From the NCBI RefSeq assembly GCF_029945885.1, contig NZ_JAQSDK010000008.1, positions 1-37,956 of the forward strand: 37,956 bases of DNA, read 5' to 3'. This DNA is from Brevundimonas sp. GTDB taxonomy: Bacteria > Pseudomonadota > Alphaproteobacteria > Caulobacterales > Caulobacteraceae. The position numbers and the translations under genes were made by a program. The notes under the pieces were generated by a model. That model was not told where the DNA came from. It made no database searches and was given only the letters and a program-made list of their open reading frames with translations. Positions 24,777-33,388 of this stretch are shown piece after piece. Each line of letters opens with the position of its first letter. Positions within the stretch are counted from its first letter, which is position 1.

Positions 24777-26996
24777 ATGACCGAAATCGCTGCCATCACG
24801 GACAAGACCACCGGCGAGGAGGTCCCGTCGTCGCGCGCGCCGCAGATGGACCTGTCCGAAAGCCTGATGGCCTCGCCGGAGCGGTTCTTCAATCGCGAAA
24901 TCTCGTGGCTGAAATTCAACGCCCGCGTACTGGAAGAAGCCGCCAACCCCGCCCACCCGCTGCTGGAACGGCTGCGCTTCCTGTCGATTTCGGCCAACAA
25001 TCTCGATGAGTTCTTCATGACCCGGGTCGCCGGGCTGAAGGGGCAGGTGCGCGAGCGGGTCCGGGTGGTCTCGGCCGACGGCCTGACCCCGGCCGAGACT
25101 CTGGAAAAGGTCAATGTCGCCGCCGGAACCCTGATGGACGAACAGCAGCGGCGCTGGCGCAAGCTGCGCAAGGAGCTGACCGTCGCCGGGATCGAGGTCG
25201 TCGACGCGGACCGCATCACCAAGACCGAGCGGGAACGGCTGGAGCCGGAATTCCTCAACCGCCTGTTCGCCGTTCTGACCCCGATGGCCATTGATCCGGC
25301 CCACCCCTTTCCCTTCCTGCCCAACCTCGGCTTCTCGCTCGCGCTGAAGCTGCGGCGGCGGCGCGATAATCGCACCCTCTACGCCCTGGTTCCGGTGCCG
25401 ACCCAGGTGAAGCGCTTCTGGCCCCTGGCCACCGATGGGCGCTCGAAGCCCGGCAAGCGCCGCTTTGTGACCCTGGAAAGTCTGCTGATGATCTTCATCG
25501 ATCATCTGTTCCCCGGCTGCGAAATTCTGGAACGCGGCGTGTTCCGGCTGATTCGCGATTCGGACATCGAAATCGAGGAAGAGGCCGAAGACCTGGTCAT
25601 GGAATTCGAGGAGGCGTTGAAACAGCGCCGCCTCGGCTCGGTGGTGCGGATCAAGATCGAGGCCGGTATGCCCGCCGACCTGCGCACCTTCATCACCGAC
25701 GAGCTGAACGCCGCCCCCCGTGACATCGTTCTGGTCGCCGGCATGCTGGGACTGTCACAGGTGTCGGACCTCATTCCGGCCGGCCATCCGGACCTGAAAT
25801 TCCCCGGCTATGAGCCCCGGTACCCGGAACGGGTCCGCGACAACGGCGGCGATATCTTCGCGGCCGTGCGCGAGAAGGACATGCTGATCCACCACCCGTT
25901 CGAGAGTTTCGATGTGGTGGTCCAGTTCCTGCGCCAGGCAGCGCGGGACCCGAACGTCATCGCCATCAAACAGACGCTCTATCGGACGTCGAAGGACAGC
26001 CCGATCGTCGCCGCCCTGATCGAGGCGGCCGAGAACGGCAAGAACGTCACCGCCCTGGTCGAGATCAAGGCCCGGTTCGACGAGGAGGCCAATCTGCGCT
26101 GGGCCAGGGCCATGGAGCGCGCCGGCGTCCACGTCGTCTTCGGTTTCGTTGAATACAAGACCCACGCCAAGCTGAGCATCGTCGTGCGACGCGAGGGCGA
26201 CGGGCTCAAGACCTACTGCCATTTCGGCACCGGCAACTATCACCCCGTGACCGCGCGAATCTACACCGACCTGAGCCTGTTTTCCTGTGACCCGGTACTG
26301 GGCCGGGATGCCACCCGGGTGTTCAACTATATCACCGGCTACGCCCAGCCCGACGAGCTGGAGGCCCTGATCGTCTCGCCCCTGAACATGAAGGCCAAGC
26401 TGGTCGAAATGATCGGCAAGGAGATGTCGGCCGCAGCCCGGGGCAAGCCTGCCGCCATCTGGGCCAAGATGAACTCGCTCGTCGATCCCGAGATCATCGA
26501 CGCCCTTTACCGCGCCAGCCAGGCCGGTGTGCGTATCGAACTGGTGATCCGCGGCATCTGCTGCCTGAGGCCGGGCGTGGTCGATCTGTCCGAGAACATT
26601 CGGGTCAAGTCGATCGTCGGACGCTTCCTCGAGCACAGCCGTATCGTCGCCTTCGCCAATGGCCACGACCTGCCGCACGACAAGGCCCGGGTCTATATTT
26701 CGTCGGCGGACTGGATGAACCGCAACCTCGACCGCCGGGTCGAGCTGATGACGCCGGTACGCAATGCCACCGTCCATGACCAGGTGCTGGACCAGATCAT
26801 GGTTGCCAACCTGAAGGACGATACCCAGAGCTGGGTGCTCGACTCGGCCGGCGACTATCATCGGGTGCAGCCTGTCGATCCCGAACGCCCCTTCTCGGCC
26901 CACAAATATTTCATGACCAACCCCAGCCTGTCAGGACGCGGCCGCAAGGTGAAAAACCGGCCACGCGAGCTGCATTTCGACGATCGCCGCAAATGA
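24777..26996 (+). CDS. ppk1: Polyphosphate kinase 1
   Basis: 739 residues. Ppk1 reversibly polymerises the ATP gamma-phosphate into inorganic polyphosphate. The N domain opens with [20 protein letters not shown] and [20 protein letters not shown]. The C-terminal domains hold the phospholipase-D-like active site: H463 in YKTHAKLS is the phosphorylated histidine and H482 in CHFGTGNY the partner, with [10 protein letters not shown] nearby and [20 protein letters not shown] followed by PGV further on. Its stop overlaps the ppx start by four bases (ATGA), so synthesis and degradation enzymes are translationally coupled. hdaA ends 104 bases upstream. Confidence 0.97.
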   Translation: MTEIAAITDKTTGEEVPSSRAPQMDLSESLMASPERFFNREISWLKFNARVLEEAANPAHPLLERLRFLSISANNLDEFFMTRVAGLKGQVRERVRVVSADGLTPAETLEKVNVAAGTLMDEQQRRWRKLRKELTVAGIEVVDADRITKTERERLEPEFLNRLFAVLTPMAIDPAHPFPFLPNLGFSLALKLRRRRDNRTLYALVPVPTQVKRFWPLATDGRSKPGKRRFVTLESLLMIFIDHLFPGCEILERGVFRLIRDSDIEIEEEAEDLVMEFEEALKQRRLGSVVRIKIEAGMPADLRTFITDELNAAPRDIVLVAGMLGLSQVSDLIPAGHPDLKFPGYEPRYPERVRDNGGDIFAAVREKDMLIHHPFESFDVVVQFLRQAARDPNVIAIKQTLYRTSKDSPIVAALIEAAENGKNVTALVEIKARFDEEANLRWARAMERAGVHVVFGFVEYKTHAKLSIVVRREGDGLKTYCHFGTGNYHPVTARIYTDLSLFSCDPVLGRDATRVFNYITGYAQPDELEALIVSPLNMKAKLVEMIGKEMSAAARGKPAAIWAKMNSLVDPEIIDALYRASQAGVRIELVIRGICCLRPGVVDLSENIRVKSIVGRFLEHSRIVAFANGHDLPHDKARVYISSADWMNRNLDRRVELMTPVRNATVHDQVLDQIMVANLKDDTQSWVLDSAGDYHRVQPVDPERPFSAHKYFMTNPSLSGRGRKVKNRPRELHFDDRRK

Positions 26997-28486
26997 CCGG
27001 TCTCGAGGATACGGCGACCGCGCACCGGGATATCGCCGTCATCGACATCGGGTCGAACTCGGTGCGCCTGGTCCTGTACCGGCTGGAAGGCCGCGCCATC
27101 TGGACTGTGTTCAACGAAAAGGTGCTGGCTGGACTGGGTCGCGACCTGGCGACGACCGGCAGACTGTCCGAAGACGGGGTTACGGCCGCCCTGGCTGCCC
27201 TGAAGCGGTTCGCCGCTGTCATTGAAGGGGTTCGCCCCGCCCACACCTTCATCGCTGCCACGGCCGCTGTTCGTGAGGCCGGTGACGGGCCTGACTTCTG
27301 CGGCCGCGTCGCCGCCGAGACCGGACTCAAGGTGCGGGTTCTGACCGGGGCGGAAGAGGCGCATTTTTCCGCCCTCGGCGTTCTGGCCGGTATCCCGGAT
27401 GCGGAGGGGATCACGGCCGACATGGGCGGGGCCAGCCTGGAACTGGCGCGGATTACCGACGGAGTGGTCTCCCCCGGCATCACCCTGCCGCTGGGGCCGT
27501 TTGCCCTGGCCGACCCCAAGGGGTTCGACGCCGGACGACTGCGCGACACCATCGCCCGACGGCTGAAGCCCGCCGGCGACTATCGCGGCGAGCATCTGTA
27601 CGCAGTCGGCGGGGCATGGCGCAGCATCGCCCAGGTGCATATGGCCCTGATCGACTACCCTCTGCACATCGTGCACCAGTATGAGATCAGCGCAGCGGCC
27701 ATCCGGGATACGGCCCGGCTCATCGCGCGGCAGTCGCGGTCTTCGCTCGACAAGATGCCGGGCGTTTCCCGAAAGCGGGCCGAGACCCTCCCCTATGCCG
27801 CCCTGGTGCTTGAGGGCCTTATTGACCGGCTGGAGCTCAAACGCATCACCATGTCGGCCTGGGGGGTGCGCGAGGGCCTGTTGTTCGAGGCTCTGGACAG
27901 CGAGACCCTGGCCACCGACCCCTTGCTGGCCGGCTGTCAGGCCCTTGGGGCCCGTCAGGGCATTTCCCCGACCCTGCCCGGGGCTTTGAACGCCTGGATC
28001 AGTCGACTGCTCGAGGCCGCGCCCGGTAGCGACGACCGGGGTCGAGACGCCACGCTGACCGCCGCGGCCTGCCATCTGGCCGACCTCGGTGCGCGACTGC
28101 ACCCTGACCACCGAACCGAACTGGTGTTCGACCAGATCCTGCGGGCCCCGATCCCCGGCCAGACCCATGCCGAGCGCGCCTTCCTGGCCTGTGCCCTGAA
28201 CGCCCGTTATGGTGGCGCGGCGGGCACGCCCCAGCCTGCAACCGTTTCACGCCTGCTGACCGATGAGCAGCGGCTGCGGGCCCGAACCCTGGGCCTGGCC
28301 ATCCGCCTGGCCTGCGACCTGTCCGGTCGTTCGCCGCAGCTGCTGGCCAATGCCGGGACCGCCGTCGAAAAAGGGATGCTGAAACTGACAGCGACCGACG
28401 GCTACGCTGATGTCCTGCTGGGCGAACAGACGAAGAAGCGCGCCAAGGCCCTCGCCGAGGCCATGGACCTCGGCCTGTCGATCTAG
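26993..28486 (+). CDS. ppx: Exopolyphosphatase (Ppx/GppA family)
   Basis: 497 residues. This sugar-kinase/actin-fold enzyme releases phosphate from the ends of polyphosphate, or hydrolyses pppGpp in the GppA branch. The first phosphate loop is [16 protein letters not shown] and the second DMGGASLEL; between them come [13 protein letters not shown] and [13 protein letters not shown] helical C-terminal region with HD-like character follows (about residues 310-490). The 4-base overlap with ppk1 supports Ppx over GppA. Confidence 0.93.
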   Translation: MTGLEDTATAHRDIAVIDIGSNSVRLVLYRLEGRAIWTVFNEKVLAGLGRDLATTGRLSEDGVTAALAALKRFAAVIEGVRPAHTFIAATAAVREAGDGPDFCGRVAAETGLKVRVLTGAEEAHFSALGVLAGIPDAEGITADMGGASLELARITDGVVSPGITLPLGPFALADPKGFDAGRLRDTIARRLKPAGDYRGEHLYAVGGAWRSIAQVHMALIDYPLHIVHQYEISAAAIRDTARLIARQSRSSLDKMPGVSRKRAETLPYAALVLEGLIDRLELKRITMSAWGVREGLLFEALDSETLATDPLLAGCQALGARQGISPTLPGALNAWISRLLEAAPGSDDRGRDATLTAAACHLADLGARLHPDHRTELVFDQILRAPIPGQTHAERAFLACALNARYGGAAGTPQPATVSRLLTDEQRLRARTLGLAIRLACDLSGRSPQLLANAGTAVEKGMLKLTATDGYADVLLGEQTKKRAKALAEAMDLGLSI

Positions 28487-28536
28487 ACACGACCGGCGAC
28501 AGGGGTCAGCCTGCCCAGAACCCAAGGGGGACGATC

Positions 28537-28905
28537 ATGCCCGTGACCGGAATCGGCGGCTTCTTCTTTCGCGCCCAGGACCCACGGGGTCTGGCCGCCT
28601 GGTATCTGACCCACCTCGGCGTCGGTGCGCCCGAGAAAGCCTTCCTGTGGGACCAGCAGGCAGGGCCGACCGTGTTTTCGCCCTTCCCGGAACGCAGCGA
28701 TTATTTCGAGGCCAGGCGGCGCTGGATGCTGAACCTGCGCGTGGACGGACTTGATGACCTCATGGCCAGCCTGAGGGCGGCGGGTATCGACGTCATTACC
28801 AAACCCGAATGGGACTCGATGCCGGAAATCGGCCGCTTCGCCCGCATCCACGACCCGGAAGGCAACCCCATCGAACTCTGGGAGCCCGCGACCGGTCCCG
28901 CCTAG
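28537..28905 (+). CDS. VOC-family (glyoxalase/bleomycin-resistance-like) protein
   Basis: 122 residues with one VOC module pair: GIGGFFFRAQDPRGLAAWYL at the start, LNLRVDGLDDLMASLRAAGI in the middle, and the C-terminal FARIHDPEGNPIELWEP, whose Glu is the usual metal ligand. VOC proteins include lyases, dioxygenases and resistance proteins, so the substrate cannot be assigned. GGGGGA lies ahead of the ATG. Its stop shares the palindrome CTAG with the stop of the convergent rnd gene. Confidence 0.85.
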   Translation: MPVTGIGGFFFRAQDPRGLAAWYLTHLGVGAPEKAFLWDQQAGPTVFSPFPERSDYFEARRRWMLNLRVDGLDDLMASLRAAGIDVITKPEWDSMPEIGRFARIHDPEGNPIELWEPATGPA

Positions 28906-30053
28906 CCCTCGATCTCGACGACCTCGACACGGGCCCCGTTCAGGACAAGGGCGATCTCCCCGCGCTTGAGCTTGAGCGCGTCCTCGCCGAACAGTTCGCG
29001 CCGCCAGCCCTTCAGGGCATCGACCGGGGCATTGTCATCGAGGGCGATTTTCTCGAGATCGGCGACATTGGCGATCAGCTTGGTCGCCACACCGGCATTG
29101 TCCGACTTGGCCTTGAGCAGGACCTTGAGCAATTCCACCACCGACGGCGGGGCCGGCTGATTGTGTGACGGACGGTCCAGCTTGGGCGCGTGGGCTTCGG
29201 GGTCAGCCAGGACCCGCTTCAGCTCCAGAATCAGTTCCGCGCCCAGACGCGACCCCCCGAACCCCTTGGGCACCGAGCGCAGGCGGTTGAAGGCCTCGGC
29301 GTCGGTCGGCCCCTGGGCCGCGATTTCGTCGATCGCATCATCCTTGAGGATCCGGCCGCGCGGCTGGTCCCGCTCCTGGGCCGCCTGTTCGCGCCAGACC
29401 GCCGTAGCCTTGAAGGCTGCCAGATATTTGGCCGAATATTTCTTGGGCTTCAGGCGTCTCCAGGCCTTGTCCGGCGTGGTGTCATAGAGTTCTGGATCAA
29501 TCAGTCCGGCCATTTCCGAAGTCACCCAACTCAGGCGTCCCGCCTTCTCGAGCCGGTCACGCAGCTTGGGATAGAGGGTGGCCAGATGGGTGACGTCGCC
29601 GATGGCATAGACGAGCTGGGCATCCGAGAGGGGCCGACGCGACCAGTCGGTGAACCGGCTACCCTTGTCGATCTCCTGCTTCAGCATCTGCCGGACCAGG
29701 GCCTCATAGCTGACCTGATCGCCAAAGCCGGCGGCCATGGCGGCGACCTGGGTGTCGAACATCGGGGCGGGCATGGTGCCCAATTTGACAAAAATCTCGG
29801 TGTCCTGACGCGCGGCATGGAACACCTTGATGATGTCCGGGTCCCGCAGCAGGTCGAGGAAGGGCGCGAGGTCCAGTCCCTCGGCCAGCGGATCGATGAT
29901 GGCCTCGTCCGTGGCCGAGGCGGCCTGGATCAGGCACAGCTTGGGCCAGTAGGTCGTCTCCCGCATGAACTCGGTGTCGACAGCGATAAACGGGGCCTTG
30001 GCCAGGCGCGCACAGAATTCAACGAGTGCGTCATTGGTGGTGATTGGCGTCAT
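28902..30053 (-). CDS. rnd: Ribonuclease D
   Basis: 383 residues from ATG 30053; the longer open frame upstream is not family-like. This DEDD-y 3'-5' exonuclease trims tRNA and other stable RNAs. Exo I is FIAVDTEFMRETTYWPKLCL (D and E ligands), Exo II VFHAARQDTEIF, and Exo III YAIGDVTHLATLYPKLRDRL. An HRDC domain follows at about residues 205-290. A promoter just upstream (30060-30090) puts the expected transcript start within a few bases of the ATG, so the mRNA may be leaderless. Confidence 0.95.
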   Translation of the reverse strand: MTPITTNDALVEFCARLAKAPFIAVDTEFMRETTYWPKLCLIQAASATDEAIIDPLAEGLDLAPFLDLLRDPDIIKVFHAARQDTEIFVKLGTMPAPMFDTQVAAMAAGFGDQVSYEALVRQMLKQEIDKGSRFTDWSRRPLSDAQLVYAIGDVTHLATLYPKLRDRLEKAGRLSWVTSEMAGLIDPELYDTTPDKAWRRLKPKKYSAKYLAAFKATAVWREQAAQERDQPRGRILKDDAIDEIAAQGPTDAEAFNRLRSVPKGFGGSRLGAELILELKRVLADPEAHAPKLDRPSHNQPAPPSVVELLKVLLKAKSDNAGVATKLIANVADLEKIALDDNAPVDALKGWRRELFGEDALKLKRGEIALVLNGARVEVVEIEG

Positions 30054-30059
30054 TGGGAT

Positions 30060-30090
30060 GCTATAGCCCCGCGCGAGCCGTTTGTGGCAA
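30060..30090 (-). promoter_or_regulatory. Promoter of rnd, probably giving a leaderless mRNA
   Basis: On the minus strand TTGCCA (30085-30090) and GCTATA (within palindromic GCTATAGC, 30060-30067) are 17 bases apart. The expected start point, about seven bases downstream, falls at the rnd ATG (30051-30053), and no Shine-Dalgarno is present. Confidence 0.5.
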
Positions 30091-30132
30091 GAGCCGCGAC
30101 AGAATTCCGCCCCCTGATTCAGGCCGTGACCG

Positions 30133-31170
30133 ATGAGCGACACTCCCGAAACCCCGCGTGGCGGTCTCACCTATGCCGATGCCGGTGTGGATATCGATGC
30201 CGGCGAAATGCTGGTCGATGCCATCAAGCCCCTGGCCAAATCGACTCGCCGCCCCGGGGCCGAGGCGTCGCTGGGGGGATTCGGTGCCCTGTTCGACCTG
30301 AAGGCGGCCGGATTCGTCGATCCGCTGATCGTCGCGACCACCGACGGTGTCGGCACCAAGCTGAAGATCGCCATCGAGACCGGGCGGCATGACGAGGTCG
30401 GAATCGACCTGGTCGCCATGTGCGTCAACGATCTGCTGGCCCAGGGGGCCGAGCCCCTGCTGTTCCTCGATTACTATGCCACCGGCAAGCTGGAGATCGA
30501 CGCCGCCCGCCGCGTCGTCGCCGGGATCGCCGAAGGCTGCCGCCAGGCCGGCTGTGCGCTCGTCGGCGGTGAAACGGCCGAAATGCCCGGCATGTACTCG
30601 GGCGGCGACTATGATCTGGCCGGCTTCTCGCTGGGCGCGGTCGAGCGCGGCCATGCCCTGCCGTATCTGGATCGCCAGGCCGCGGGGGACGTGATCATCG
30701 CCCTGGGGTCATCTGGCCCGCATTCGAACGGCTACTCCCTCATTCGCAAGGTGGTCGAGGCCTCGGGCCTGGCCTGGGGTGACGACGCCCCCTTCGCCAA
30801 GGACCGCACCCTGGCCCAGGCCCTGATGGAGCCGACCCGCATCTATGTGAAGCCGGTCCTGCCGCTGATGAAGGCCGGCCTGATCAAGGGCGCGGCCCAC
30901 ATCACCGGTGGCGGCCTGATCGAGAATCCGCCCCGGTGCATTGCCGAGGGCCTGCAGGCCGAGTTCGACTGGAACGCCTGGCCCCTGCCCCACGTATTCC
31001 AGTGGCTGGGTGAAGTCGGCGGCATCAGCGATCACGAGCTGCGCCGCACCTTCAACTGCGGCGTCGGCTTCATCCTCATCGTCGCGCCCGAGAACGCCGA
31101 ACCGGTGCTGGCCGCGCTGCTCAACGCCGGCGAGACGGCCTTCGTCTGCGGCCAGCTGACCGCCGGCTGA
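30133..31170 (+). CDS. purM: Phosphoribosylformylglycinamidine cyclo-ligase (AIR synthetase)
   Basis: 345 residues. PurM closes FGAM to AIR using ATP in purine biosynthesis. Motifs: [97 protein letters not shown] loop ([20 protein letters not shown]) and [13 protein letters not shown]. It is divergent from rnd with an 80-base gap. purN, often its direct neighbour, is here separated from it by an M28 peptidase gene. Confidence 0.97.
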   Translation: MSDTPETPRGGLTYADAGVDIDAGEMLVDAIKPLAKSTRRPGAEASLGGFGALFDLKAAGFVDPLIVATTDGVGTKLKIAIETGRHDEVGIDLVAMCVNDLLAQGAEPLLFLDYYATGKLEIDAARRVVAGIAEGCRQAGCALVGGETAEMPGMYSGGDYDLAGFSLGAVERGHALPYLDRQAAGDVIIALGSSGPHSNGYSLIRKVVEASGLAWGDDAPFAKDRTLAQALMEPTRIYVKPVLPLMKAGLIKGAAHITGGGLIENPPRCIAEGLQAEFDWNAWPLPHVFQWLGEVGGISDHELRRTFNCGVGFILIVAPENAEPVLAALLNAGETAFVCGQLTAG

Positions 31171-31263
31171 GAGAGGACTCTCCCGGGGGGCCAGCGTTCA
31201 ATCCACGGCGACTTCCAGAGGGCTTGCGAGCGGCAGCTGACAGCCATCGTCGAGGCGCGTACT

Positions 31264-31280
31264 GCGGTCGCATTGACCGC
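31264..31280. promoter_or_regulatory. Inverted repeat with embedded TTGACC, upstream of the M28 gene
   Basis: GCGGTC (31264-31269) and GACCGC (31275-31280) form a perfect 6-base inverted repeat with a 5-base loop. The right arm overlaps a TTGACC -35-like hexamer (31274-31279). It lies in the 161-base gap between purM and the M28 gene; it could be an operator or a weak purM terminator. Confidence 0.3.
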
Positions 31281-31331
31281 CCCCTCCTGCCCCGGCAAGG
31301 TCCGCGCCCCGGTAACCAGTGAGGCCCGATC

Positions 31332-32711
31332 ATGCGTGTCGTTTCCATCGCCCTTTTCGGAGCCTGTCTCGCCGCCGCGTCCCCGACCCTGGCCCAGACG
31401 CCCGCGGCGGCTGAACAGCCTCTGCTGCACACCCTGGCCGCCGAGGTTCAGCCCGAGCGCATGCGCGGCGACATCGAGGCCCTGGTAGGCTTCGGCACGC
31501 GCCACACCCTGTCGGAAACCCGTTCCGAGACCCGCGGCATCGGTGCCGCACGGCGCTGGACCCAGCGCCAGTTCGAGGCGATGAGCCGCGATTGCGGCGG
31601 CTGCCTGACCATCGCCACCCCGTCGGACACCGTTACCGGGCCCCGTGTGCCCGTGCCGACCGAGGTCGTGGACGTGCTCGCCATCCAGCGCGGCACCGGC
31701 GACCCCAACCGGGTCATCATCATCTCCGGCCATATCGACTCGCGGGTCACGGATGTGATGAATTTCACCGATGACGCCCCCGGGGCCAATGACGACGCCT
31801 CGGGCGTGGCCACGGTGCTCGAGGCCGCCCGGGTCCTGTCGCAACACCGGTTCGACGCCACCCTGGTGTTCGCGGTCCTGTCCGGTGAGGAACAGGGGCT
31901 GCTGGGCGGCAAGATTCTCGCTGACTATGCGACCGCCCAAGGCTGGCAGGTCGAGGCCAATCTGAACAATGACATCGTCGGCAACTCCCAGGGCCAAAGC
32001 GGCGTGCGGGACACGACCCGGGTGCGGGTGTTCTCGGAAGGCACCAAGACGGTGGAGACCGCCGCCCAGACCGAGCGCCGGCGCTACAACGGCGGCGAGG
32101 TCGATTCCTCGTCGCGCAACCTGGCCCGGTTTATCGACGGGATCGCCGACCGCTATCTGACCAATTTCGACGTCGAGCTGATCTATCGCACGGACCGCTA
32201 CGGCCGCGGCGGTGACCAGGTCGCGATGCTGCGCGCGGGCTTCCCGGCCGTGCGCCTGTCAGAAGGGACAGAAAACTACGACCGTCAGCACCAGGACCTG
32301 CGTACCGAGGACGGGGTCGTTTACGGTGACACCATCGAGGGTGTCGATTTCGACTATCTCGGCCAGGTGGCCCGTCTGGACATCGTCTCGATGGGAGCCC
32401 TGGCCTCCGCCCCCTCGGTGCCAACCGGCGTGACCATCGCCGGCGCGGTCAAGCCCGACACCACCCTGAGCTGGTCCGCCGTTCCCGGAGCCGCCGGCTA
32501 TCGCGTCTGGTGGCGGGCGACGACAGCTCCGCAGTGGACCTACAGCCGCTGGGCCGGACCGGCGACGCAGCTGACCCTGCCGGGCATCGTCATCGACGAC
32601 TGGTTTTTCGGGGTCTCGGCCGTCTCGGCCGACGGATTCGAAAGCCCGGTTGTTTTCCCCGGACCGGCCGGTGCCTTCGTCTCGGTCGGTGACCCGGCAC
32701 CGGGGCGCTGA
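31332..32711 (+). CDS. Exported M28-family metallopeptidase with C-terminal fibronectin-III-like domain
   Basis: 459 residues with a signal peptide (ending TLAQ near residue 22). The M28 di-zinc site is complete: H134 in SGHIDSR, D154 in GANDDASG, catalytic E186 and ligand E187 in LSGEEQGLLG, D214 in LNNDIVGN, and a late His in DRQHQDLRTEDG. Two cysteines (RDCGGC, 88-91) may form a loop disulfide. From about residue 370 a beta-sandwich with fibronectin-III features follows (AGAVKPDTTLSWSAVPGAAG, YRVWWRATTAPQW). It is likely a periplasmic aminopeptidase. Its stop overlaps the purN ATG by one base (TGATG), so purN translation is probably coupled to it. Confidence 0.93.
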   Translation: MRVVSIALFGACLAAASPTLAQTPAAAEQPLLHTLAAEVQPERMRGDIEALVGFGTRHTLSETRSETRGIGAARRWTQRQFEAMSRDCGGCLTIATPSDTVTGPRVPVPTEVVDVLAIQRGTGDPNRVIIISGHIDSRVTDVMNFTDDAPGANDDASGVATVLEAARVLSQHRFDATLVFAVLSGEEQGLLGGKILADYATAQGWQVEANLNNDIVGNSQGQSGVRDTTRVRVFSEGTKTVETAAQTERRRYNGGEVDSSSRNLARFIDGIADRYLTNFDVELIYRTDRYGRGGDQVAMLRAGFPAVRLSEGTENYDRQHQDLRTEDGVVYGDTIEGVDFDYLGQVARLDIVSMGALASAPSVPTGVTIAGAVKPDTTLSWSAVPGAAGYRVWWRATTAPQWTYSRWAGPATQLTLPGIVIDDWFFGVSAVSADGFESPVVFPGPAGAFVSVGDPAPGR

Positions 32712-33307
32712 TGGCAGCCCGAATTCCGGGTCGCCGCCGCGTTGCCGTGCTGGTCTCCGGGGGCGGCACGAACATGGCGGCCCTGATTGCCGCCGGACAG
32801 GCCGCTGACGCCCCGTTCGAGGTCGTGCTGGTGATCTCCAACGTCCCCGACGCCGGGGGCCTTGCGATCGCCGAAGCCGCTGGCGTTACCGCCCTGGCCA
32901 TCGACCATCGGCCGTACGGCAAGAACCGTGCGGCCCATGAGCAGGCCGTCGACGCCATGCTCAACGAACACAGAGTCGAAATGATCGCCCTGGCGGGCTA
33001 TATGCGGTTACTGACCCCCTGGCTGGTAAGCCGCTGGGCCGGACGCATGCTCAACATCCACCCCAGCCTCCTGCCCCTCTACCCGGGACTGGACACCCAC
33101 GCGCGTGCCCTCGCCGCCGGCGACACCGAGGCCGGCTGCACGGTCCATATCGTCACCGAAGGGGTCGATGAGGGCCCCGTCCTCGGTCAGGCGCGGTTAG
33201 CGGTGCGCGACGACGACACTCCGGCAACCCTGGCCGAACGGGTCAAGATTGCGGAACACGAGCTCTATCCCCAAATCTTGAGCACCTACTGTCGGAATCT
33301 GCATTAG
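32711..33307 (+). CDS. purN: Phosphoribosylglycinamide formyltransferase
   Basis: 198 residues. PurN transfers a formyl group from 10-formyl-tetrahydrofolate to GAR. Motifs: VAVLVSGGGTNMAALIAAGQ, the substrate loop with MIALAGYMRLLTP, the catalytic NIHPSLLPLYPGLDTHARAL, and GCTVHIVTEGVDEGPVLGQA with the catalytic Asp. The ATG overlaps the stop of the M28 peptidase gene, so it has lost the direct adjacency with purM usual in many relatives. Confidence 0.96.
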   Translation: MAARIPGRRRVAVLVSGGGTNMAALIAAGQAADAPFEVVLVISNVPDAGGLAIAEAAGVTALAIDHRPYGKNRAAHEQAVDAMLNEHRVEMIALAGYMRLLTPWLVSRWAGRMLNIHPSLLPLYPGLDTHARALAAGDTEAGCTVHIVTEGVDEGPVLGQARLAVRDDDTPATLAERVKIAEHELYPQILSTYCRNLH

Positions 33308-33388
33308 CGATTTGTAATGTTTGATGGTCCGGCCCGCCCCTATTCTGTTCGCGACAACCCCATGTTCGAACCCAACGACAGGCAGACC

